A stretch of DNA of 64,000 nt, taken from the NCBI RefSeq assembly GCF_013167215.1, contig NZ_JABJWY010000038.1, positions 212,765-276,764 of the forward strand, given 5' to 3'. The position numbers and the translations under genes were made by a program. How positions within the stretch are numbered: the first letter of the stretch is position 1; every line of letters starts with the position of its first letter. Below, one piece after another: positions 19,692 to 26,803 of the stretch. The DNA is from Sphingobacterium prati. Lineage in GTDB: Bacteria > Bacteroidota > Bacteroidia > Sphingobacteriales > Sphingobacteriaceae. The notes under the pieces are model-generated. The model saw nothing but the letters and a program-made list of their open reading frames with translations, was not told where the DNA came from and did not search any database.

Positions 19692-20360
19692 ATGAAGAAA
19701 TTGATCATTTTATTTATAATTGGCTGCATGGTATTTCATGCTTTTGCGCAACAACGGTTGATCAATATGAAATATTGGAACAATAAAACGGTATTGCCTC
19801 TGGTACTTTACTTAAGCGGAGATGGAGGTTTCAATTCTTTTTCGAATAAAATATGTCAGTTAATTGCTCATGCCGGATATGCTGTGGCTGCTATTGATTC
19901 CAAGAACTATTTTTGGAAGAAAAAAACACCCAAGGATATCGCGGCAGATATATCAAATACGCTTAAAAAGCTAATGCGCTCGCGGCAGAATCTACAGCTT
20001 TTTATTGTGGGGTATTCCTTTGGGGCGGATGCGGTGCCTTTTATTATAAACCGTATTGATCCCCTGATCAAGAAAAATGTGCAAAGCATTGTGTTATTGG
20101 AGCCCTCGGTTTCGACGGATCTGGAAATTCATATCGCTGATATTTTGGGCAGGAGCAATGCCAAGCGCAGCCTTGATGTAATAGCAGAAATAAATCGTAT
20201 AGAAGGTGTCAAAACAAGTGTGGTATTAGGGGATGATGAGGCTGAATTCCCACTGCAGAAAATTACATTAAGAAACTTCAGTAAGAAATATCTTTCGGGA
20301 GGACACCATTTTAGTGGCGATGCAGAGCAGGTCGTTAAAGCAACGTTATCTCTTTTTTAG
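19692..20360 (+). CDS. VirJ/AcvB-family secreted esterase
   Basis: A 222-residue alpha/beta-hydrolase-like protein with a signal peptide (MKKLIILFIIGCMVFHAFAQ). VirJ-family features are LYLSGDGGFNSF, the nucleophile elbow FIVGYSFGADAVPF (GxSxG, serine at about residue 109) and a C-terminal GGHHFSGD with the likely catalytic histidine. The ATG at 19692 gives the signal peptide; an upstream in-frame TTG overlaps the previous stop. In Agrobacterium, AcvB of this family hydrolyses lysyl-phosphatidylglycerol and sits beside the synthase gene lpiA. The same pairing here suggests a periplasmic aminoacyl-PG hydrolase, by analogy only. Confidence 0.8.
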   Translation: MKKLIILFIIGCMVFHAFAQQRLINMKYWNNKTVLPLVLYLSGDGGFNSFSNKICQLIAHAGYAVAAIDSKNYFWKKKTPKDIAADISNTLKKLMRSRQNLQLFIVGYSFGADAVPFIINRIDPLIKKNVQSIVLLEPSVSTDLEIHIADILGRSNAKRSLDVIAEINRIEGVKTSVVLGDDEAEFPLQKITLRNFSKKYLSGGHHFSGDAEQVVKATLSLF

Positions 20361-20402
20361 TATTTCTTATCCTAGATCAAATAAATTGTGAAATGCAGCA
20401 GC

Positions 20403-20410
20403 TATTTTTG
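20403..20410 (+). promoter_or_regulatory. -7 promoter box (TAttTTTG) of the LLM oxidoreductase gene
   Basis: Exact TAnnTTTG match 21 nt before the ATG; TTG at 20386-20388 is a possible -33 element. Confidence 0.5.
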
Positions 20411-20431
20411 AATTAGTTTTAAAATAGAGAC

Positions 20432-21472
20432 ATGGAATTAGGAATAGGAATGTTTGGTGACTCTCGGATAGATCCAAGTACAGGTCAGATCCAGGCAGCA
20501 CAGGATAGAATGAAAGAAATTATTGAAGAAATCAAGCTGATGGATCAGGTTGGATTGGATTTCTTTGGTATTGGTGAGCACCATCGGGCAGATTATGCCG
20601 TCGCGGCTCCAGAGATTATATTAGCAGCAGCTTCTACAGTGACCAAAAACATCAGGTTGGGCAGTGCTGTTTCCGTACTAAGTTCGGCCGATCCCGTTAA
20701 ATTATTTCAGGATTTTGCGACAGTCGATCTCCTGTCCGATGGTCGGGCAGAGCTTATGGCAGGAAGAGGTTCATTTATCGAATCATTTCCATTATTTGGA
20801 TATGACTTGAAGGATTATTCGGATTTGTTTGAAGAGAAACTGGAATTATTACTCCGGTTGAATAAACAGAATCCAGTCACCTGGCGCGGAAATTTTAGGG
20901 CACCTTTGATCAACCAAGAGATTTTTCCGAGACCAAAGGATGGATCGTTGCCAATCTGGGTAGCGGTTGGTGGGACCACATCATCAGTGATCCGCGCCGG
21001 AAAACTTGGTCTGCCGGTCATGTTTGCAATTATCGGCGGCATGTACGAGAACTTCGATCATTTGTTCGAAATGTATCGCCAAGCCTATGAAGATAATGGG
21101 CATGATATGTCGAAATTTCAAGTTGGCGTTCATATGCATGCTTTTTTTGGCGATAATAGTGGACAGATTGCAGATTATTACTATCCTATCTACTCGGCAC
21201 AGATGGACCGTATCGGAGCAAGCCGTGGATGGCCATCCTATCAACGGACACAATATGATTTCGGCAGGTCTTCTAGAGGACACCTTATTGTCGGGGACGC
21301 AGAATATGCCGTTGATAAAATTTTGGAAATCCATGAGAAATTTGGATTGACACGTTTCTCAGCGCATATGGATGTGGGTGCACCTGGACATAAAGAGATG
21401 TTGCGGTCTATTGAGATTTATGGGGAAAAAATAGCTCCTAAAATTAGGACATTACTTAACAAAGACAGCTAA
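20432..21472 (+). CDS. LLM-class flavin-dependent oxidoreductase (luciferase-like)
   Basis: A 346-residue bacterial-luciferase-fold protein. Family blocks include ELGIGMFGD at strand 1, GLDFFGIGEHHRADYAVAAP (about residues 47-66), IRLGSAVSVLSSADPVKLFQ and DLLSDGRAELMAGRGSF, which form the flavin-binding TIM barrel. Such enzymes use reduced FMN or F420; F420 is not expected in Bacteroidota, so FMNH2 is likely. Substrate unknown. It has its own -7 box and stands between the VirJ-like gene and miaE. Confidence 0.88.
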   Translation: MELGIGMFGDSRIDPSTGQIQAAQDRMKEIIEEIKLMDQVGLDFFGIGEHHRADYAVAAPEIILAAASTVTKNIRLGSAVSVLSSADPVKLFQDFATVDLLSDGRAELMAGRGSFIESFPLFGYDLKDYSDLFEEKLELLLRLNKQNPVTWRGNFRAPLINQEIFPRPKDGSLPIWVAVGGTTSSVIRAGKLGLPVMFAIIGGMYENFDHLFEMYRQAYEDNGHDMSKFQVGVHMHAFFGDNSGQIADYYYPIYSAQMDRIGASRGWPSYQRTQYDFGRSSRGHLIVGDAEYAVDKILEIHEKFGLTRFSAHMDVGAPGHKEMLRSIEIYGEKIAPKIRTLLNKDS

Positions 21473-21509
21473 GAACGCAGTATCATTTTTTTTAAGCCGG
21501 GATATTGCC

Positions 21510-21517
21510 TACCTTTG
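21510..21517 (+). promoter_or_regulatory. -7 promoter box (TAccTTTG) of miaE
   Basis: TACCTTTG matches TAnnTTTG exactly, 26 nt before the miaE ATG. Confidence 0.5.
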
Positions 21518-21543
21518 CCAGTAAATTTTAGTTAGATAGTAAG

Positions 21544-22125
21544 ATGCTTGGACTTAAGTTGTTGACAGATCCGCGATGGGCAAATATCGCTGAAGGAAAT
21601 TTGGAAGAGATTTTAACCGATCATGCCTGGTGTGAACAAAAAGCTGCTTCAAATGCGATCTCCTTGATCACAAACAATTCAGAACATGAAGATCTGGTTC
21701 ATGAATTGACGGCAATAGCCATTGAAGAAATGGAACATTTTAAGATGGTAATTGACATCATCAAGGAGCGGGGCTATACGTTGGGGCGTGAACGAAAGGA
21801 TGATTATGTAGGTCAGCTGATGAAATTTTCCAAAAAAGATGGTAGCCGGAATATGGCTTTTATCGACAGATTATTGTTCGCTGCGATGATTGAAGCGCGT
21901 AGTTGTGAGCGGTTTAGGGTCTTGTCCCAAAATATCCAAGATAAGGAGCTTGCTCAGTTTTATTACGATCTGATGGTTTCCGAAGCGAATCACTATACAA
22001 CTTTCCTGAATTTTGCAAAGAAATATTCCGTAGATGTCGATGTGGAAAAACGCTGGAAAGAGTGGTTGGATTTTGAAGGTAAACTAATCCAGTCCTACGG
22101 AAATAAAGAGGCTATACATGGCTAA
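21544..22125 (+). CDS. miaE: tRNA-(ms2io6A)-hydroxylase-like protein MiaE
   Basis: A 193-residue ferritin-like di-iron protein. The iron ligands are suggested by the glutamate in the N-terminal NLEEILTDHAWCEQKAAS helix, AIEEMEHFKMV (ExxH), EARSCERF and SEANHYTTFL (ExxH), the usual four-helix arrangement. MiaE hydroxylates the isopentenyl group of ms2i6A at position 37 of tRNAs. In Bacteroidota the annotation is based on family similarity. An intrinsic terminator follows, so it is transcribed alone. Confidence 0.88.
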   Translation: MLGLKLLTDPRWANIAEGNLEEILTDHAWCEQKAASNAISLITNNSEHEDLVHELTAIAIEEMEHFKMVIDIIKERGYTLGRERKDDYVGQLMKFSKKDGSRNMAFIDRLLFAAMIEARSCERFRVLSQNIQDKELAQFYYDLMVSEANHYTTFLNFAKKYSVDVDVEKRWKEWLDFEGKLIQSYGNKEAIHG

Positions 22126-22170
22126 ATAATAGCGAATCTACCTATTTTAAAACACATACATAACAGTTGT

Positions 22171-22202
22171 CCCGTTCTATTTTCTTTAGAACGGGATTTT
22201 TT
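22171..22202 (+). terminator. Rho-independent terminator after miaE
   Basis: Stem CCCGTTCT / AGAACGGG with a 9-nt loop, followed by T-rich sequence. The T-tract runs into the rlmN promoter region. Confidence 0.85.
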
Positions 22203-22218
22203 GTCACTTAATTATTCT

Positions 22219-22226
22219 TATCTTTG
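22219..22226 (+). promoter_or_regulatory. -7 promoter box (TAtcTTTG) of rlmN
   Basis: Exact TAnnTTTG match ending 4 nt before the GTG start. TTTG at 22200-22203 (spacing 15) could be the -33 element and overlaps the terminator T-tract of miaE. Confidence 0.55.
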
Positions 22227-22230
22227 TACC

Positions 22231-23301
22231 GTGATCGAAAAAAGTAAAATAATAGATATCAGGAGTTTGTCTTTGAGTCAGATCAAAGATCAATTGACCG
22301 CGTTGGGTGAACAGGGCTTTCGTGCAAAGCAGATTTACGAGTGGATATGGGAAAAGTCTTGTGTAGATTTTGATCAAATGAGTAATTTGAGCAAGGCCTT
22401 GCGCGAAAAGCTGAAGGAAAATTTTACGATCAATGCTGTCAAAATTAAGGAATCGCAAATCAGCTCCGACAAAACAATCAAAAGTAGCTTTAGGCTCTAT
22501 GATGGTAATATCATAGAAGGGGTATTGATTCCTGCACCTGAGCGTATGACAGCCTGTGTCAGTTCGCAGGTCGGCTGTAGTTTAACTTGTAAATTCTGTG
22601 CGACTGGTTATATGGATCGAAAACGTAATCTTAATGCGGATGAAATTTATGATCAGGTCGTGCTAATCAGCAAACAAGCCGAAGAAAATTACGGTCAGCC
22701 CCTGACGAATATTGTTTATATGGGCATGGGTGAGCCCTTGTTAAACTACGCCAATATGATGAAATCTGTTGAGCGGATCACCGCTCCGGATGGCCTTAAT
22801 ATGGCTGCAAAGCGAATTACAGTATCCACAGCAGGTATTGCGAAAATGATCAAAAAATTAGGGGACGATCAGGTGCGTTTTAATCTGGCGCTTTCACTAC
22901 ATGCTGCCAATGATAAAAAGCGCAATGAGATCATGCCGATCAATGAACAAAATTCCTTAAATGCATTAGCGGAAGCGCTGAAATACTTCTATGCGAAGAC
23001 AAAGAGCCCAATTACATTTGAGTATATTGTGTTCAACAATTTCAATGATGAATTGGAAGATGCAAAAGAACTTGCCAAATTCTGTAAGCATGTACCATGT
23101 AAAGTAAACCTCATTGAATACAACCCAATTGCACTGGCTGACTTCCTGAATGCCGAAGCTGACAAGATAGATGTATTCGCCAACTACCTCAAGAGTCAGG
23201 GGATCATTACGAATGTTAGGCGGAGCCGTGGAAAAGACATTGATGCAGCTTGTGGGCAATTGGCCATAAAAGATAAGGATAAAGAGACTGCTGAGGCTTA
23301 G
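22231..23301 (+). CDS. rlmN: 23S rRNA/tRNA adenine-C2 methyltransferase RlmN
   Basis: A 356-residue radical-SAM enzyme that methylates C2 of A2503 in 23S rRNA and A37 in some tRNAs. The 4Fe-4S motif CSLTCKFCATGY (Cx3Cx2C) is present, with the adjacent substrate cysteine in TACVSSQVGC, the GMGEPLLNY motif and the resolving cysteine in DAACGQLA near the C-terminus. The GTG at 22231 is preferred: the in-frame TTG at 22201 lies upstream of the predicted -7 box and would not be in the mRNA. Confidence 0.95.
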   Translation: MIEKSKIIDIRSLSLSQIKDQLTALGEQGFRAKQIYEWIWEKSCVDFDQMSNLSKALREKLKENFTINAVKIKESQISSDKTIKSSFRLYDGNIIEGVLIPAPERMTACVSSQVGCSLTCKFCATGYMDRKRNLNADEIYDQVVLISKQAEENYGQPLTNIVYMGMGEPLLNYANMMKSVERITAPDGLNMAAKRITVSTAGIAKMIKKLGDDQVRFNLALSLHAANDKKRNEIMPINEQNSLNALAEALKYFYAKTKSPITFEYIVFNNFNDELEDAKELAKFCKHVPCKVNLIEYNPIALADFLNAEADKIDVFANYLKSQGIITNVRRSRGKDIDAACGQLAIKDKDKETAEA

Positions 23302-23343
23302 TTTGCAAGATTGTTGCTATCTTTAGCTGAGGAAGTTAGCTTT

Positions 23344-24045
23344 ATGTCATTTGATCTACGGAATATTCTCGGTGATTTTGTTACCATATTCTTTCCAAAA
23401 GAATGTGCCTGTTGTGGATGTGCACTTAAATATCAGGAGAAATACATTTGTATTGCCTGTGATTTTCATTTGCCTTATACCAATTTTCATACGTATTCCG
23501 ATAATGACACTGCGAGACAGCTTTGGGGGAAAGCTTCAATAGAGGAAGCCTGCTCTTTTCTCCTCCTACAAAAGGGGAGTCGTGTGGAGCGGCTAATCTA
23601 CCAGATTAAATATAATAACCAACCATTTTTGGCCGAATATTTTGGTTATCAGTACGGCCTCAAGCTCCTTCAATCCGAACTGTACGTTGGATTATCGGCT
23701 ATTGTTCCAATACCATTACATGCGAGTAAGCTTCGAAAAAGAGGTTATAACCAATCGACCTATTTTGGTCGTGGACTGTCACGAGCAATGCATATTCCGT
23801 TGCAAGAGGATCTATTGCTGCGTAAACGGGCAACCATGACGCAAACAGGTAAGGACCGTCTAGCCCGTTATGAAAATGTTGAAGACATCTTTACCTGTAA
23901 ACAGATTTCGTTGGCGCAGGATGCACATATTTTGCTTGTTGATGACGTCCTTACAACCGGTGCAACTATTGTCTCGGGTGCGCTTGGCTTACAGGAGTCT
24001 CTGGGATGTAAGGTATCTGTAGCGACTTTGGCTCGTGCACAGTAA
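23344..24045 (+). CDS. ComF family protein (phosphoribosyltransferase fold)
   Basis: A 233-residue ComF/GntX-like protein. The N-terminus carries a zinc-finger-like cysteine set (CACCGC and CIACDF, about residues 20-43), followed by a PRTase type I domain with LLVDDVLTTGATI (about 200-212), the PRPP-binding loop. Family members are linked to DNA uptake in competent bacteria, but many hosts are not known to be competent. The ATG at 23344 is used because an upstream TTG start would add an unconserved tail. It begins 42 nt after rlmN. Confidence 0.9.
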   Translation: MSFDLRNILGDFVTIFFPKECACCGCALKYQEKYICIACDFHLPYTNFHTYSDNDTARQLWGKASIEEACSFLLLQKGSRVERLIYQIKYNNQPFLAEYFGYQYGLKLLQSELYVGLSAIVPIPLHASKLRKRGYNQSTYFGRGLSRAMHIPLQEDLLLRKRATMTQTGKDRLARYENVEDIFTCKQISLAQDAHILLVDDVLTTGATIVSGALGLQESLGCKVSVATLARAQ

Positions 24046-24092
24046 CGCCATCCCATACCCGGATCATCGAAAAAATCCAGGCTTAACCGACA

Positions 24093-24476
24093 TTAATGTC
24101 TCCGGTCCACGTAATTCAATAAATAAGCAAATCCGGCCATGCCAATGCCTACTGAATCAGCAAATAAATCCCACCAGTCACCGCTACGGTAAGTAAAAAT
24201 ATAGAGCTGAAGTAACTCTGTTAATCCTGCAAATAGAAAACCGAAAAAAGAGACAATAAAGATAGGTAACCAACGAGTTGGTTTTCCGCTAAATTGTTGG
24301 ATAACACCGTTGTACATAAGTGTGCAAAATACGAAGAACATCCCTGCATGAACGAGTTTGTCCATTCCAGGGTAGCTGGGAACTGTATCAAAATTATTTC
24401 CGGGGAGTGTACATAAAACAATGACTATGATGGCCCAAATAAAACACCATTTATAGTCCAGTAGGATTTTAATCAT
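24093..24476 (-). CDS. VanZ-like family membrane protein
   Basis: A 127-residue protein with about four hydrophobic helices. The VanZ-family signature MDKLVHAGMFFVFCTLMY (about residues 38-55) and the C-terminal DWWDLFADSVGIGMAGF block are visible. The family is named for a teicoplanin-resistance protein, but most members, including this one, have no established role. It is convergent with comF, with no clear terminator between them. Confidence 0.85.
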   Translation of the reverse strand: MIKILLDYKWCFIWAIIVIVLCTLPGNNFDTVPSYPGMDKLVHAGMFFVFCTLMYNGVIQQFSGKPTRWLPIFIVSFFGFLFAGLTELLQLYIFTYRSGDWWDLFADSVGIGMAGFAYLLNYVDRRH

Positions 24477-24578
24477 GGGGATAAATATCCAAAAAATTCC
24501 TGATAGAAATGAAATACAAATAATTTTTAAAAATTATTTAACTGATAATCAGATAATTAATGTATTTATTTTGTTTTG

Positions 24579-24607
24579 TATGGTACTATGTATTGCATGG
24601 TACCATA
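24579..24607. promoter_or_regulatory. 29-bp palindrome, candidate PadR operator
   Basis: Inverted repeat TATGGTAC (24579-24586) / GTACCATA (24600-24607), with an inner ATG/CAT pair (24588-24590, 24596-24598), centred at 24593. It lies 9 bp before the -7 box of the padR gene, covering where a -33 element would be. PadR regulators commonly bind palindromes in their own promoters, so autorepression is a reasonable inference. Confidence 0.65.
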
Positions 24608-24616
24608 AAATACATA

Positions 24617-24624
24617 TATCTTTG
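24617..24624 (+). promoter_or_regulatory. -7 promoter box (TAtcTTTG) of the padR-pspC pair
   Basis: Exact TAnnTTTG match, 7 nt before the padR ATG, implying a very short leader. Confidence 0.55.
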
Positions 24625-24631
24625 TATTGTT

Positions 24632-25003
24632 ATGATAGCTGAAAATACACAAATCCAAATGAGGAAGGGGATACTTGAATATTGTATCCTATCCATAATT
24701 TCTCGAGGAGAAATTTATGCCTCCGATATTATCAGCGAACTGAAGAAAGCCCAATTGTTGGTTGTGGAAGGAACCTTATATCCGCTTTTAACACGTCTAA
24801 AAAATAATGGCTTGTTAAGTTATATATGGAAAGAATCGACTTCAGGTCCGCCGAGAAAATATTATGAAATTACTCAAGAAGGGCTTGATGTCCTTGCAAG
24901 ATTGGATGTTACCTGGAATGAATTGGTGTTTGCTGTAAACACATCATTGGTGGGTAGAAACGATGATTCAACTAAACCAGTTAAAGACAATAGCGATGAA
25001 TAA
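24632..25003 (+). CDS. PadR family transcriptional regulator
   Basis: A 123-residue winged-helix regulator. The PadR pattern is clear: MRKGILEYCILSIISRGEIYASDIISEL for helices 1-2 (given here in part as KGILEYCILSII), LVVEGTLYPLLTRLKNNGLL for the recognition helix and turn, and SGPPRKYYEITQEGLD for the wing. The ATG at 24632 is chosen because the longer frame from 24560 would start upstream of the predicted promoter and inside the palindrome. The start of the PspC gene overlaps its last 8 nt, so the pair is translationally coupled. It probably represses its own operon. Confidence 0.92.
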   Translation: MIAENTQIQMRKGILEYCILSIISRGEIYASDIISELKKAQLLVVEGTLYPLLTRLKNNGLLSYIWKESTSGPPRKYYEITQEGLDVLARLDVTWNELVFAVNTSLVGRNDDSTKPVKDNSDE

Positions 25004-26651
25004 GACAATAATTATCAACATAAATAGCATCGTCTTTCATATTGAGGAAGATGCTTATGAAGTACTGCGGTCGTACATGATTGATATACAGAGGCATTTT
25101 GGTCAATCCGAAGACAGCCGAGAGATTTTGGAAGATATTGAGAACCGTATTTCAGAAATGTTTACGGAGAAGATTCAAGTGGGAAGCAAAGAGGTGCTCA
25201 ACATGGAGGATGTGAACGCGGTGATTGATCAAATGGGAAGAGTGAGTGACTTTGAATCACAAGATCAGGACGAATATACCGCTTTCCGTCACGCGGCAAA
25301 TGCTGACAGTTTTAAAGTGGGTAAAAAGCTTATGCGTGACCCTGATGATCGGGTTTTTAGTGGTGTTTGTAGTGGCCTAGGGCATTTTTTTGGTATAGAA
25401 GCCAAATGGGTCAGATTACTTTTTGCACTGTTTGTGATCATTGGTGGATCCGGTGTGTTGGTCTATGTGATTCTTTGGATAGTAATGCCATTGGCTATCA
25501 GTAGAGCAGATAAAATGGAAATGCGTGGTGAGGCGCCTAATATCCAAAATTTCAAGCGTTCTTTTGATGAAGAAATGAGTGGTGTGAAGGAAACATTTTC
25601 GCGGGGCGTGGACCGCACAGGCGATGGTGTAGCGAAATTGCTGCAAATCATTGTCAAAGTGATCGGAGTATTTTTTGTTATTGTCGTCGGGTTAATGCTT
25701 ATAGGCTTAATTCTTGGCCTGATTTTCTTTGCCCTTGCCATCGTGAATGTTATTCCCGATGTGATGGATGATTCCGGACCATTTTATCTGATGAATCCTA
25801 GTGAAGTCCCTTTTGCATTGATAGCTGGCTTTTTATCTGTATTTATTCCTTTTGCCGGTTTGTTTTACTTACTTCTTCGAGTGCTATTTGAGAAGAAGCC
25901 AATGAGTAATTATCTGACAACGACACTGTTTGTTGTGTGGTTACTGTCTGTCGGAGCACTTATTTATTATTCAACTTCGGTAGCGAAAGAATTTAGAGAA
26001 TCGAGCACGATCGTGGAAGAAAAACCGCTACAAAAGCAGCCGGTATATTATCTGAAGGAAAATGATGTGCGGGTAATCCGTCTGAAAAATGGTGTTAAGA
26101 GCAGTATGGGATTAAAAAGCGAAAATCTTTCCTCGCATCTGAAGCGAAATATCCGGATCCGCATAGAACGTATCGACTCTTTGCAGGCGCCTTATGTACG
26201 TTATGAATATTCTGCAAAAGGCAGTACCTATAAGATGGCTACAGATAGAGCTGCAAAAATTAACTATGCATTGACACAGGATTCGAGTTCGCTGGTTTTT
26301 GATAATGCTTTTCAATTGACCGAAGGTGAGCGTTATCGGGATCAGGAAGTAAATATTACCTTGTTTTTGCCGGTGGGCACAAAATTGGTCATCAACGATA
26401 GGCTAGAGGATAAATTAAGGGATATTTCCTTTTATGAATGCCGTGACCGTTATAACGAGGATGTAAAGGACGTCGAGTTTGTCGTGACTTCACTTGGACT
26501 AAAATGCGTACTCCTTCCGAAAACATCGAATGATGATGAAGAAGAAGATGCCGATAGTAACGGGATCGTAGTCACTGATACTTCGATTGTCATTCGTCGG
26601 GATACGATCATCAATGTAAAAAAGGATGGGATCACCATTCAGAAAAAATAG
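24996..26651 (+). CDS. PspC-domain membrane protein
   Basis: A 551-residue protein. Residues 1-105 form a soluble N-terminal region with MNKTIIININSIVFHIEEDA and a predicted helical EILEDIENRISEMF. A PspC domain follows at about 113-170 (DDRVFSGVCSGLGHFFGIE, then a hydrophobic helix). About four more TM helices cover 225-345, and a C-terminal soluble domain follows with beta-rich sequence and an acidic DDEEEDAD stretch. PspC in E. coli is a membrane sensor of the phage-shock response. The PadR-PspC pairing suggests an envelope-stress module, by inference. The ATG at 24996 overlaps the padR end. Confidence 0.87.
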   Translation: MNKTIIININSIVFHIEEDAYEVLRSYMIDIQRHFGQSEDSREILEDIENRISEMFTEKIQVGSKEVLNMEDVNAVIDQMGRVSDFESQDQDEYTAFRHAANADSFKVGKKLMRDPDDRVFSGVCSGLGHFFGIEAKWVRLLFALFVIIGGSGVLVYVILWIVMPLAISRADKMEMRGEAPNIQNFKRSFDEEMSGVKETFSRGVDRTGDGVAKLLQIIVKVIGVFFVIVVGLMLIGLILGLIFFALAIVNVIPDVMDDSGPFYLMNPSEVPFALIAGFLSVFIPFAGLFYLLLRVLFEKKPMSNYLTTTLFVVWLLSVGALIYYSTSVAKEFRESSTIVEEKPLQKQPVYYLKENDVRVIRLKNGVKSSMGLKSENLSSHLKRNIRIRIERIDSLQAPYVRYEYSAKGSTYKMATDRAAKINYALTQDSSSLVFDNAFQLTEGERYRDQEVNITLFLPVGTKLVINDRLEDKLRDISFYECRDRYNEDVKDVEFVVTSLGLKCVLLPKTSNDDEEEDADSNGIVVTDTSIVIRRDTIINVKKDGITIQKK

Positions 26652-26803
26652 CATGCAATACTAACCTTGTCTTCCGTCCATCTTGGGCGGAAGACAAATG
26701 ATTTAAGCCAATACAATTATGAAACCATCATGTGGTTAAGCGGCCCTGTGAAACCATGGACATACCACATAGAAGCATTATAGCCTTTAAAAAGATTATC
26801 CTA

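Noticed and set aside
22201..22230. Longer rlmN start at TTG 22201
   Set aside because: It precedes the predicted -7 box (22219-22226), so it would not be in the main mRNA, and it adds an unconserved tail.
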